From: Pseudoflavonifractor_A sp022772585
GTDB taxonomy: Bacteria; Bacillota; Clostridia; Oscillospirales; Oscillospiraceae
NCBI RefSeq assembly: GCF_052065415.1
Contig: NZ_JBQHUB010000015.1
Coordinates: forward strand, 1-64,000
DNA: 64,000 nucleotides
Reading direction: 5' to 3'
How positions within the stretch are numbered: the first letter of the stretch is position 1; every line of letters starts with the position of its first letter. Positions 44,221-51,683 of the stretch are shown here, piece after piece. The notes beneath the pieces are model-generated. The model was not told where the DNA came from and searched no databases. It saw nothing but the letters and a program-made list of their open reading frames with translations. The translations under genes were made by a program, and so were the position numbers.

Positions 44221-44847
44221 ATGGATCGAGGAAACACAAAGCAGGAGATTCTGGAGGCGTCGCTGGAGCTGTTTTCGGTGCAGGGATTTGAGGCCACCTC
44301 TATTTCCCAGATCGCGGACGCCGTGGGCATTCGCAAGGCATCACTTTACAGCCATTTCGAGAGCAAGCAGGCAATTCTGGACGCACTCGTAAAGGATATT
44401 TTGGAACAGTATGCGACGCATTCTATTTTTGCAGGGGCGGATTGGGAGAACCCTGCCGATACCAGGAACGGGCAGGCGCTGACGCCCGATACAGCAGCGC
44501 AAATGATCCTGGGACAGATCCGTTATATCCTCCATGACCCCCATATCAGCAAGGCGCGGAAAATGCTGGTGATGGAACAGTTCCAAAATTCCGAGCTTGC
44601 GAAGCTGCAGACCAAGCAGAATTATACTGATGTGATGCAGTACTTCACCGGGCTGATGAAGCACCTGATCCGGCAGGGTGTTCTCACAGAAGATGATCCG
44701 GAGATCATGGCGGCGCAGCTTTGTCTGCCTGTTTCCGTGTGGATCAACCTCTGCGACCGGGAGCCGGACCGGGAGACAGAGGTCATGGAGCTGGTAAGCC
44801 GGCATATTCAGCAGTTTTTTAAGATCTATCAGCCGGAGACAAGGTGA
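44221..44847 (+). CDS. TetR/AcrR-family transcriptional regulator
   Basis: This 208-residue repressor has the TetR HTH in residues about 8-55 (KQEILEASLELFSVQGFEAT, then SISQIADAVGIRKASLYSHF and ESKQAIL). The ligand-binding part is all-helical. ATG 44221 follows GGAG at eight bases; upstream in-frame ATGs lack an SD. It controls itself through the operator in its promoter and probably the small-protein operon starting at 45432, which carries a matching site. The ligand is unknown. Confidence 0.88.
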   Translation: MDRGNTKQEILEASLELFSVQGFEATSISQIADAVGIRKASLYSHFESKQAILDALVKDILEQYATHSIFAGADWENPADTRNGQALTPDTAAQMILGQIRYILHDPHISKARKMLVMEQFQNSELAKLQTKQNYTDVMQYFTGLMKHLIRQGVLTEDDPEIMAAQLCLPVSVWINLCDREPDRETEVMELVSRHIQQFFKIYQPETR

Positions 44848-44848
44848 T

Positions 44849-44986
44849 TCCACGAGCAAATATGATGCTTTTTGGATGTGGATCAAAGAAAACGGCACGG
44901 ACGACTTCAAGCTGATCTTTGCCGAAACCGAACAGATTGCCGGGCTTCCCATCGGCCGTTTCTTTCTGACATACAGAAAAGGATGA
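44849..44986 (+). pseudogene. DUF7662-like fragment, 5'-truncated
   Basis: Right after the tetR stop, another frame reads STSKYDAFWMWIKENGTDDF and then KLIFAETEQIAGLPIGRFFL to a stop, 45 codons in all. The spacing of SKYD, LIFAETEQIAG and LPIGRFFL resembles the amino half of DUF7662 proteins (a usual KYDPLW...LTFEEIEKILG pattern). There is no start codon in frame and no room for the rest. It is a decayed remnant. Confidence 0.55.
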
Positions 44987-45099
44987 ATGGACTATGAGAA
45001 TCAGGCCGGCAAGATCTCGATGAAAGAACAGACGGTTGTTTTTCAGAGGGGCGATTGAGAATTTTGACATATAAATCATGAGTTACGGGAGGCATAAAA

Positions 45100-45321
45100 A
45101 TGCAGTACAGAAAACTATCCGTGGATGAGGCGGAACAGTTATTGAATGTCTGGGCTGAGGAAAAGAAGGTCACCCGTTTAGAGTTAACTGTAATTTGTGA
45201 AAATGAAGCTGCGAAACACTTGTATACAAATAGTGGATTTCAAATAGAGGGTATAAAACGAAAATCGGTTTGTGTCGGTGGAGCGTATTTGGATGAATAC
45301 TATATGGCAAGGGTAAGATGA
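45100..45321 (+). pseudogene. GNAT acetyltransferase remnant with internal deletion
   Basis: The 73-codon frame starts like a GNAT enzyme (MQYRKLSVDEAEQL). It jumps directly to the family's carboxy end (KKVTRLELTVICENEAAKHL, then YTNSGFQIEGIKRKS). The central strands and acetyl-CoA pyrophosphate loop (motif A, Q/RxxGxG/A) are missing, while a full GNAT protein has about 150-170 residues. It is best explained by an in-frame deletion. Its AT-rich codon use differs from the chromosome around it. Confidence 0.65.
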
Positions 45322-45388
45322 GCTCCTGTTTGCAGAACCATGCGGCTGTGCCCGCTGGGGCATAGCCGCTTCATTTTAAAGCCTATAC

Positions 45389-45406
45389 CTACCGAACGAC
45401 AGTTAG
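45389..45406 (+). promoter_or_regulatory. Second TetR-type operator
   Basis: CTACCGAACGACAGTTAG matches the palindrome in the tetR promoter at 14 of 18 positions, including the first 11 bases. It lies 26 bases before the small membrane protein gene. Confidence 0.65.
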
Positions 45407-45431
45407 TGCCTGTTGAAAAGGAAAGACACGT

Positions 45432-45653
45432 ATGATCGCACTGTTTGTAATAGGTATCATTGTGGTTACAGCGAAGCTTGTTCATTTTGCATGCAGGGCC
45501 GCATGGGGAATCACGAAAGGGATCCTTTTCGTGATTGGAATCCCCGCACTGCTGATTGTGTCGTTTGTCGCCGGGTTGGTATCTCTTGCGATCCCTCTTT
45601 TGCCTCTTGTGTTGCTGGCAGCATTTTTCTTGCCTGTTTTGAAAGGAATTTAA
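45432..45653 (+). CDS. Small hydrophobic membrane protein, 73 aa
   Basis: This protein is almost entirely hydrophobic, with two or three TM segments (IALFVIGIIVVTAKLVHFA; GILFVIGIPALLIVSFVAGL; LLPLVLLAAFFLPVL). SD AAAGGAAAG lies before ATG 45432. It starts a run of small genes behind a TetR-type operator. Family not recognised; regulated membrane modification or efflux help is speculation. Confidence 0.7.
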   Translation: MIALFVIGIIVVTAKLVHFACRAAWGITKGILFVIGIPALLIVSFVAGLVSLAIPLLPLVLLAAFFLPVLKGI

Positions 45654-45657
45654 GGAT

Positions 45658-45810
45658 ATGAACACAGAAGAAAAAACTGCGTGGATCGATGAGGAAAACA
45701 AAATCGTGTCGTTCCATGCAATCGATAACGGCAAAATGGTAATGAAAACGGAAAGCCTGTTTTGGGACTTTATATCCGGACTGATGAGATCAGGATACCG
45801 GGTCATGTGA
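45658..45810 (+). CDS. Small conserved-looking protein, 50 aa
   Basis: This short frame, 4 bases after the previous stop, encodes MNTEEKTAWIDEENKIVSFH, then AIDNGKMVMKTESLFWDFIS and GLMRSGYRVM. The acidic start with AWIDEE, SFHAI and the final FISGLMRSGYR pattern recalls short proteins common on Firmicute accessory DNA. It is soluble. AAAGGA lies ten bases before the ATG. Function unknown. Confidence 0.65.
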   Translation: MNTEEKTAWIDEENKIVSFHAIDNGKMVMKTESLFWDFISGLMRSGYRVM

Positions 45811-45827
45811 AAGGAGATCGTTTTGGT

Positions 45828-46394
45828 ATGAAAAGAACAACTGCGCTGTTTCTGGCGGCGATCCTGTGCCTGTGGTTGGCGGCGTGCAGCAAAGCGCCCG
45901 AACCCGAACAGAGCCCGCAGGAAACCTATACGGAAGCGGCCGATACAGAAGGCTCTGAGGAGATGCAGGGGCAAAGCGGCAGTTCCATCCATAACGGGGA
46001 CGCGGCAGAACCGTCGAAAGAACCTGTGCAGCGAAATGCCGGGTTGGTCGGACCGTGGCATCTGGACAATGAAAAGAATGATCTTGCCGCATTTGCGGAT
46101 TCACTGGACTTGTTCCCCGGCTATGGGGAGTGGGGCGCCAGTATGGAGATCCGGAGCGACGGACAAATGAGCTGGTACATCGGAGCGGAGGGCTGGCACG
46201 GGACCTATACCGTGGAGGATGGGGTGATCCATGCGCAGCTGACCTCTGATTTGGAGCGATCCCAACAGCTCTGGGACTTCCTCGTTGTCATAGAGAATGA
46301 AACGGCAGAGCTGGAAATGGATTATGGGGACATGACGATCTGTTGGGCTTATGGAGAGCAGGAGAGCCCCGCAAACGGGGCTGACAACGGGTAA
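45828..46394 (+). CDS. Putative lipoprotein
   Basis: This 188-residue exported protein has a lipoprotein signal MKRTTALFLAAILCLWLAAC, with the lipobox LAAC putting the lipidated Cys at 20. A Glu/Ser-rich spacer follows to about residue 75. A compact carboxy domain (LVGPWHLDNEKNDLAAFADS, then MEIRSDGQMSWYIGAEGWHG and TYTVEDGVIHAQ) is similar in design to small lipocalin-like or DUF-type lipoproteins. ATG 45828 has AAAGGAG upstream. It is probably co-transcribed with the two small genes before it. Confidence 0.75.
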   Translation: MKRTTALFLAAILCLWLAACSKAPEPEQSPQETYTEAADTEGSEEMQGQSGSSIHNGDAAEPSKEPVQRNAGLVGPWHLDNEKNDLAAFADSLDLFPGYGEWGASMEIRSDGQMSWYIGAEGWHGTYTVEDGVIHAQLTSDLERSQQLWDFLVVIENETAELEMDYGDMTICWAYGEQESPANGADNG

Positions 46395-46562
46395 CAGACG
46401 GATTGAAAAGAAGCAAACGCAATATCTGTAAAACGGACACATACGCATACAAAAAGCGCCTATATGCAGCCGGACTTCTCCTGTAGAATATAGGATGTAA
46501 GCCGCCGGAAGCCTGGAACAAATACAAATGTGAATACCCGGTCATACAGGGAGGAAAAAGAT

Positions 46563-46739
46563 ATGGAAAAGAAACCGGTCCACGAGATCATCTCCACCAT
46601 TTTCAGGGCGCTGGCGCTGGCCATGGGTGTTGCCGTTGTGGTGCTGTCCCGCCTGGGTGAGCTGGAAACACGATCTGCCATTACCATGCTCGGCATCGGC
46701 CTTGCCTGCGCAGGTCTTGCCATGCTGGAGAAACGGTAA
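46563..46739 (+). CDS. Small membrane protein, 58 aa
   Basis: MEKKPVHEIISTIFRALALA is followed by MGVAVVVLSRLGELETRSAI and a second helix TMLGIGLACAGLAML, giving two TM segments and a basic end. ATG 46563 lies eight bases after GGGAGG. The stop overlaps the next ATG by 1 base (TAATG). It forms a trio with the Cys-rich protein and the flavodoxin-like reductase. Confidence 0.7.
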   Translation: MEKKPVHEIISTIFRALALAMGVAVVVLSRLGELETRSAITMLGIGLACAGLAMLEKR

Positions 46740-46918
46740 TGGAAAATGTGCAGCAGGATACCTGCCCATGCAGGCGCGTAAACTGCCCCCGACACGGTGA
46801 CTGCGCGGCTTGCCGGGAACACCATCACGCATCCGGCCGTAAACCGCTGACCCGCTGCGAAAAGCTGGAGCGGAAAGTGCAGCGCAGGACTGAAAGACGA
46901 GCGGGGAAACCGAAGTGA
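46739..46918 (+). CDS. Cysteine-rich small protein, 59 aa
   Basis: The protein reads MENVQQDTCPCRRVNCPRHG, then DCAACREHHHASGRKPLTRC, and a basic carboxy tail. Seven Cys and several His in CPC-N4-C-N5-CxxC-like spacing suggest a metal- or Fe-S-binding knuckle. The CPRHGDCAACREHH motif occurs in small proteins encoded beside flavodoxin-like reductases in Firmicutes, as here. It is translationally coupled to the gene before it. Confidence 0.7.
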   Translation: MENVQQDTCPCRRVNCPRHGDCAACREHHHASGRKPLTRCEKLERKVQRRTERRAGKPK

Positions 46919-46937
46919 TTCAGAGAGGATTGCAACG

Positions 46938-47636
46938 ATGAAAATTGCCATCATTCACGGACAGAGCCATGAGGGAAGTACCTGCATGGCGGCAAGGGAA
47001 CTTGCGAACAAGGTCGGCGGGGAAATCCGCGAATTTTTTCTGCCGCGGGATTTCAACAAGCCCTGCCTTGGCTGCTATACCTGCTTTAAAACAGACTTAT
47101 CCAGCTGTCCGCATTACAAAGAACTGGAGCCACTGGTGGCGGCGATCCTGGATGCGGATCTGCTGATTCTGGCAAGTCCGGTGTATGTGTATCATGCCAC
47201 AGGAGCGATGATGAGCTTTCTGGACCACTTCGGGACCTGGTGGATGGTCCACAGGCCTTTGCCGGAAATGAGCAGAAAGCAGGCGGTGGCCATAGCCACT
47301 GCCGCCGGCGGTGGGATGAAAAGCACCGTGCAGGATATGGCAGACAGCCTGGAAATGTGGGGCATCCGCAAGGTATATAAGCTGGGCCTTGGGGTGCAGG
47401 CGGCCAAAGCGGATAAGATCCCGGACGGGATCCTGCGGAAGATCCACGGAAAGACGGACCGGCTGGCCTGCCGGATCCGGAAAAATGCGGGCGGGCGCGG
47501 CTGCAACAGCCGGGCGAAAAAGTGGTTTTACGTGATGCGCTTTGCCCACAGGCATTTCCCACCCATGGAGCCGGATCATAGCTATTGGGAAAAGCGGAAC
47601 TGGCATGGGAAAAGCCGGCCCTGGCGCCAGGACTGA
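46938..47636 (+). CDS. Flavodoxin-like NAD(P)H-dependent oxidoreductase
   Basis: This 232-residue protein is of the NADPH-dependent FMN reductase/flavodoxin-2 type. MKIAIIHGQSHEGSTCMAAR is the FMN phosphate loop. CLGCYTCFKTDLSSCPHY is the cysteine insert of the iron-sulfur flavoprotein-like group, and ADLLILASPVYVYHATGAMM is the flavin contact. The basic carboxy tail is unusually long. SD AGAGAGGATTG precedes the ATG. With the Cys-rich neighbour it may form a small redox unit. Confidence 0.82.
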   Translation: MKIAIIHGQSHEGSTCMAARELANKVGGEIREFFLPRDFNKPCLGCYTCFKTDLSSCPHYKELEPLVAAILDADLLILASPVYVYHATGAMMSFLDHFGTWWMVHRPLPEMSRKQAVAIATAAGGGMKSTVQDMADSLEMWGIRKVYKLGLGVQAAKADKIPDGILRKIHGKTDRLACRIRKNAGGRGCNSRAKKWFYVMRFAHRHFPPMEPDHSYWEKRNWHGKSRPWRQD

Positions 47637-47693
47637 CGATCCGGAGCCAACGCGCTGCTTCGGATGCCGGCCACATGATAGGAGAAAATGAGA

Positions 47694-47990
47694 ATGAAAG
47701 CACTGAAAAAAATACCGGCTGTGCTGCTGGTGATCGCAGTGATCCTGACGGCAATTTTTCTCGCCGGACGCTATGGGTGGAAGCTGGGCGGCTTCCGCGC
47801 CTGCCAGGGTGCGGGGATCACCTCTGTGGAAGTCAGCGGGAAGGCGGTACATATCACAGGATTCTATCCCGGCTCGTTCCCGGAGGGGTTTTGCGGCTAC
47901 TATGCCAGGGAGCAGGGCGGCAAGCTCTATGTGGGCTTCCGGTTCAGCAGCCTGTTCGGCTTCTTTGAGACAGGGGACTTTACTGTTGGT
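47694..47990 (+). pseudogene. Truncated secreted/membrane protein, 5' fragment
   Basis: MKALKKIPAVLLVIAVILTA is a signal anchor. SVEVSGKAVHITGFYPGSFP and KLYVGFRFSSLFGFFETGDF follow. At GDF the frame stops making sense, and a different frame carries hydrophobic protein. So only the start of a small exported protein survives, fused out of frame to another gene. SD AGGAG is nine bases before ATG 47694. Confidence 0.6.
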
Positions 47991-48642
47991 GTTTCTGTTC
48001 CTCACTTTGCTCTTATCGCTGTTTCTGCTGCTCATCGTTTTCGGCAATCACCATGACAGGAGAAAACGGTATCTGAATGTGTCTGTGTTCCTGGCCCTGT
48101 TTGCACTTCTGATCGTTCTGGCTGACGATTTTGAACAGACCAGCCAGGGGCTTGCGTCCGGAATATGGTTTCCTGTTCCGATGCTGCTGCTCTGGTGCAT
48201 TGCCGGCGGAACAGCCCTTCTGCTCTTGTGGGAGATGGCCGGGCTGCACCGGACAAAAGGACAGAACTTTGCCATCACCGGGGTGGCCCCTGGCACCTAC
48301 GACCTGGTGGCCACCAAAGCGGGACATCTGACCTATACCATCAAAGGCGTCGTGGTGGGCAGCACAGATCTGGATCTGACCAAGAACGCCAATGCGTCTG
48401 TCAGCACCATCACGCTGCTTGCGGGAGACGTGGATGGAGACGGAAATATCAACGAATCGGATGTCTCTGTGATCCGCTACGCCAGCAACATCAACAAGCT
48501 GGCGTCGTCCGCGGCCAATCCCCTGGCGGATGTGGACGGTGACGGCAACGTCAATGAATCGGATGTCTCCATTGTCCGGTACGCAGTCCATATCAATAAG
48601 AATGCCGGCCATTGTACCTATGTCTACGCCCCAAAAGAATAA
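47980..48642 (+). pseudogene. Chimeric remnant: membrane helices fused to dockerin-type tail
   Basis: From 47980 one frame reads three TM helices (LLLVFLFLTLLLSLFLLLIV; LNVSVFLALFALLIVLADDF; PVPMLLLWCIAGGTALLLLW). At about 48250 it continues into NFAITGVAPGTYDLVATKAG, a carboxypeptidase regulatory-like fold. Two dockerin type I calcium repeats follow, DVDGDGNINESDVSVIRYAS and DVDGDGNVNESDVSIVRYAV. A dockerin tail belongs on a large secreted protein, not on a short membrane protein, and no start codon or SD exists in this frame at the fusion. I read it as deletion-joined pieces of two or three genes. Confidence 0.65.
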
Positions 48643-48845
48643 GGCCATATTTACCATAAGCGCTGATGGATCGCTTTCCCGCACCGTGATCTCAGCTCAG
48701 ATTCTGAGCCTTACGGTCGCGGCCCGGGCGGAAAATTGCTGTAAAATCTAAAAAAACTTACAGCTTCATCGTTTTGCCTCAGGAATTCCTTACGGTGCAA
48801 GCGCCCTGACAGAACAGGGCATCTGCGCCAGATCCGCAGCATCTG
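48643..48845. other. Island right flank, no gene seen
   Basis: About 200 bases with a GCCCTG / CAGGGC hairpin (48805-48822) and no convincing coding frame, ending at the tRNA remnant. Confidence 0.5.
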
Positions 48846-48890
48846 TTCACACGCCGGAGGTCACCGGTTCGAGCCCGGTGATCTCCAACA
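48846..48890 (+). pseudogene. 3' half of a tRNA-Val-like gene (probable attachment-site remnant)
   Basis: The 45 bases align without gaps to the 3' half of tRNA-Val at 40280-40324 from the TTCACAC anticodon loop onward, with about 8 changes. The T-stem changes are compensatory (ACTGG/CCAGT versus ACCGG/CCGGT-type pairing), so it derives from a functional tRNA. There is no matching 5' half. A GC-rich terminator follows, as after a real tRNA. It probably marks the right end of the island. Confidence 0.75.
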
Positions 48891-48893
48891 GCC

Positions 48894-48929
48894 GGAATCC
48901 CTTGCAGTACAGCAGCTGCAAGGGATTCC
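48894..48929 (+). terminator. Hairpin after tRNA remnant
   Basis: The 14-bp stem GGAATCCCTTGCAG pairs with CTGCAAGGGATTCC, loop of eight. Confidence 0.75.
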
Positions 48930-49052
48930 AAATTCTTATGCCGGTTTTGCTGCCCGCGATCCCATGTTCTGATCCTCACCCTCATGACAGAAAGGAGACA
49001 CGAACAGCGTCTCTTTGCCCGTGCCTCCTTTCCATTGTTTCCGCCTATTCAA

Positions 49053-49208
49053 TTATCTGGAGCAGCCGCCGTGACAGCCGCCGCAGCTTCCGCAGTCGCC
49101 GTTGCAGTGCCCGCCGGACCTGTGGGATCTCCACAGAGAACGGACAGCCAGGACCACGACGACAGCCAGCACTGCCAGAACGATCACATTTCCCAAGATA
49201 CCAGGCAT
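49053..49208 (-). CDS. FeoB-associated Cys-rich membrane protein
   Basis: This 51-residue protein has one TM helix, MPGILGNVIVLAVLAVVVVL, and a Cys/Gly-rich tail HCNGDCGSCGGCHGGCSR. It is the known small partner encoded after feoB in many Firmicutes. ATG 49208 is preceded by GGAGG at about seven bases and begins 19 bases after the feoB stop. The Cys tail likely handles Fe(II) on the cytoplasmic side (inference). It is the last gene of the feo operon. Confidence 0.88.
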   Translation of the reverse strand: MPGILGNVIVLAVLAVVVVLAVRSLWRSHRSGGHCNGDCGSCGGCHGGCSR

Positions 49209-49227
49209 CGTTATGTCCTCCTTTTCT

Positions 49228-51441
49228 TTACTTCGCGGCCGCCGCGGCCACAGAGGTCAGATTATGGCTCTCATGCTCCCCCTGATAGCCCTTGCGCAGC
49301 AGCAGGTACAGGATACCAGCCAAGGCGGCGGCGGCCACCACGGTCCACAGGCTGAATACCGCTTCGCCGGTGATGAGGCCGCCCAGCTGGTAGACGATCA
49401 TGGACACCACATAGGCAAAGCCGCACATGTAGCCAATGGCACCCAGGGTCCACTTCACGTTGTTCATCTCCCGCTTGATGGCGCCCATGGCGGCAAAGCA
49501 GGGGGCGCACAACAGGTTGAAGATCATAAAGCTGTAAGCAGTGATGGCGCCGAAATCCGCGCCGATGGCCACCCAGATGTCATGGCTGTCCTCCAGCAGA
49601 TCAGCCTCACCGGCGTACTGGTACAGCACACCGAAGGTATTGACTACTTCCTCCTTGGCAATGAGGCCGGTAATGGTTGCAACGGTGGCCTTCCAGGCCA
49701 TGTCACCCATCCAGCCCAGGGGGTAGAAGATCCAGGCGATGGCGCTGCCGATCATGGCCAGCAGGGAGTCGTTGTTGTCTTCCACGGCCTGCCACACCCC
49801 GTCCACAAAGCCGTAGCCCTGGAGGAACCAGAGGATGATGGAGGAGAGCAGGATGATGGTGCCGGCACGCTTGATGAAGCTCCAGCCCCGCTCCCAGGTG
49901 GCCCGCAGCACATTGCCCATGGAGGGCAGGTGGTAGGTGGGCAGCTCCATGACGAAGGGGGCGGGTTCACCGGCGAAGGCCTTGAACTTCTTCAGCATGA
50001 TGCCGGAGAGGATGACGGCAGCGATGCCGATGAAGAAGGCGGAGGTGGCCACCCAGGGGGACTCGCCGAACACAGCGCCGGCAAACAGGCCGATGATGGG
50101 CATTTTTGCGCCGCAGGGGATAAAGCCGGTGGTCATGATGGTCATCTTCCGGTCACGGTCCTGCTCGATGGTACGGGAGGCCATGATGCCGGGCACGCCG
50201 CAGCCGGTGGCCACCAGCATGGGAATGAAGCTCTTGCCGCTAAGGCCGAAGCGGCGGAAAATCCGGTCCATGATGAAGGCCACACGGGCCATGTAGCCCA
50301 CGTCCTCCAGAATGGCAAGCAGAAAGAACAGCACCAGCATCTGGGGCACAAAGCCCAGCACCGCGCCCACGCCGGCCACGATGCCGTCCATGATGAGGCC
50401 GTACAGCCAACCGCTGACGCCCAGAGAGGTCAGGATGCTGTCAAAGAAGCCGGGGACGATCTCGCCGAACAGCACGTCGTTGGCCCAGTCGGTGCCGAAG
50501 GTGCCGATGCCCGCGCCGCCGTCGGCGATGGAGGTACCCATGGCGATCGAGTAGATGCAGAACATAATGACCGCGAAGATGGGCAGGGCCAGGATACGGT
50601 TGGTGATGATCTGATCGATCTTGTCGGAGACGGAGAGACTGCCCTTGGGAGCCTTTTTCTTTACCGCCCTGCTCACCACACCGTTGATGTAGGCGTAGCG
50701 CTGGTTGGTGATGATGCTCTCGGCGTCGTCGTCCAGTTCCTTTTCGCAGTCGGCAATATGTTCTTCCAGGTGATCCTTCAACGCCTTATCCAGCTTCAGA
50801 TCAGCCAGGACCTTTTCATCCCGTTCAAAGAGCTTGATGGCGTACCAGCGGAGGTAATTTTCGTCCACCTTGCCCTGGATGGACTCCTCGATGTGGGCAA
50901 TGGCGTGCTCCACGCTTCCGGTGAACACATGGGGCAGCTCGCCGGCCCTGGAGCTCCGGGCCAGGGCCACCGCTTTTTCAGCGGCTTCCGGGCCGCCCTC
51001 ACCCTTCAAAGCGCTCATCTCCACGACCTCGCAGCCCAGGGCGGCTCCCAGCTTGCTAAGGTCGATGGTGTCGCCGTTCTTGCGTACCAGGTCGATCATG
51101 TTTACCGCCACCACCACAGGCAGGCCCAGCTCGATGAGCTGGGTAGTCAGGTACAGGTTCCGCTCGATGTTGGTGCCGTCCACGATGTTCAGGATGGCGT
51201 CGGGCTTTTCGTTCACCAGATAGCTCCGGGCCACCACTTCCTCCAGGGTGTAGGGGGACAGGGAGTAGATGCCGGGCAGGTCCTGGATGACCACGTCCTT
51301 GTGGCCCTTGAGCCTGCCCTCCTTCTTTTCCACAGTAACGCCGGGCCAGTTGCCCACGTACTGGTTGGAGCCGGTGAGGGCATTGAACAGGGTCGTTTTA
51401 CCGCAGTTCGGATTGCCCGCCAGCGCAATTTTGATCTCCAT
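49228..51441 (-). CDS. feoB: Ferrous iron transport protein B
   Basis: This GTP-driven Fe(II) importer of 737 residues has a G domain at the amino end with G1 GNPNCGKT (9-16), G2/NWPGVTVEKKEG, G3 DLPGIYSL and G4 VNMIDL. A helical GDI-like region leads to a membrane domain with about nine helices, including two Gate-type repeats: MLVATGCGVPGIMASRTIEQ and the FIPCGAKMPIIGLF segment. SD AAAGGAG lies before the ATG. A GTTAG-N6-CTAAC palindrome lies just upstream, matching those before feoA. Confidence 0.96.
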   Translation of the reverse strand: MEIKIALAGNPNCGKTTLFNALTGSNQYVGNWPGVTVEKKEGRLKGHKDVVIQDLPGIYSLSPYTLEEVVARSYLVNEKPDAILNIVDGTNIERNLYLTTQLIELGLPVVVAVNMIDLVRKNGDTIDLSKLGAALGCEVVEMSALKGEGGPEAAEKAVALARSSRAGELPHVFTGSVEHAIAHIEESIQGKVDENYLRWYAIKLFERDEKVLADLKLDKALKDHLEEHIADCEKELDDDAESIITNQRYAYINGVVSRAVKKKAPKGSLSVSDKIDQIITNRILALPIFAVIMFCIYSIAMGTSIADGGAGIGTFGTDWANDVLFGEIVPGFFDSILTSLGVSGWLYGLIMDGIVAGVGAVLGFVPQMLVLFFLLAILEDVGYMARVAFIMDRIFRRFGLSGKSFIPMLVATGCGVPGIMASRTIEQDRDRKMTIMTTGFIPCGAKMPIIGLFAGAVFGESPWVATSAFFIGIAAVILSGIMLKKFKAFAGEPAPFVMELPTYHLPSMGNVLRATWERGWSFIKRAGTIILLSSIILWFLQGYGFVDGVWQAVEDNNDSLLAMIGSAIAWIFYPLGWMGDMAWKATVATITGLIAKEEVVNTFGVLYQYAGEADLLEDSHDIWVAIGADFGAITAYSFMIFNLLCAPCFAAMGAIKREMNNVKWTLGAIGYMCGFAYVVSMIVYQLGGLITGEAVFSLWTVVAAAALAGILYLLLRKGYQGEHESHNLTSVAAAAAK

Positions 51442-51460
51442 AGCAGTCTCCTTTCAAAAC

Positions 51461-51476
51461 GTTAGTTACAGCTAAC
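51461..51476 (-). promoter_or_regulatory. Palindromic operator GTTAG-N6-CTAAC (feoB)
   Basis: GTTAGTTACAGCTAAC, 20 bases before feoB. The same arms recur at 52269 and 52304. It resembles DtxR/IdeR-type metalloregulator sites (TTAG...CTAA). Confidence 0.65.
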
Positions 51477-51481
51477 TTATA

Positions 51482-51683
51482 ATGAAAATAACAGCGGCCT
51501 TCCGCCGCGCTGGTTTAGTGCTGTCACGCCTCGCCTGTTCGCAACGCACGGCTTCCCTCCGTCTCGGGCTGGTCTCTGGGGCCTGCGGCCCCGCCGCCCG
51601 CCACACCCGCAAGGGGTACGCCACATCCGTAAGGCGGCAAAGCCGCCAACGGCTGTGCAGTCGCTTCGGTCCATCCGCGCTGC
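51482..51683. repeat. GC-rich hairpin-dense insert between feoA and feoB
   Basis: About 200 bases with stems such as GGCGGC AAA GCCGCC and GGGGCC TGC GGCCCC and a final CAGCG...CGCTG structure near feoB. Its minus-strand translation carries REAVRCEQARRDSTKPARRK, which I recall seeing as a spurious hypothetical protein in many gut Clostridia (memory, unchecked). It is likely a dispersed repeat and not a gene. Confidence 0.5.

Noticed and set aside
48846..48890. Complete tRNA gene
   Set aside because: Upstream bases cannot form the acceptor, D or anticodon stems; only the 3' half is present.
40325..48890. Integrase, transposase or conjugation genes in the island
   Set aside because: None of the readable frames shows tyrosine or serine recombinase, DDE or relaxase motifs, so mobility is only inferred from the tRNA remnant.
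49102..51465. 787-codon plus-strand open frame
   Set aside because: Antisense of feoB and its Cys-rich partner; low-complexity His/Gly composition.
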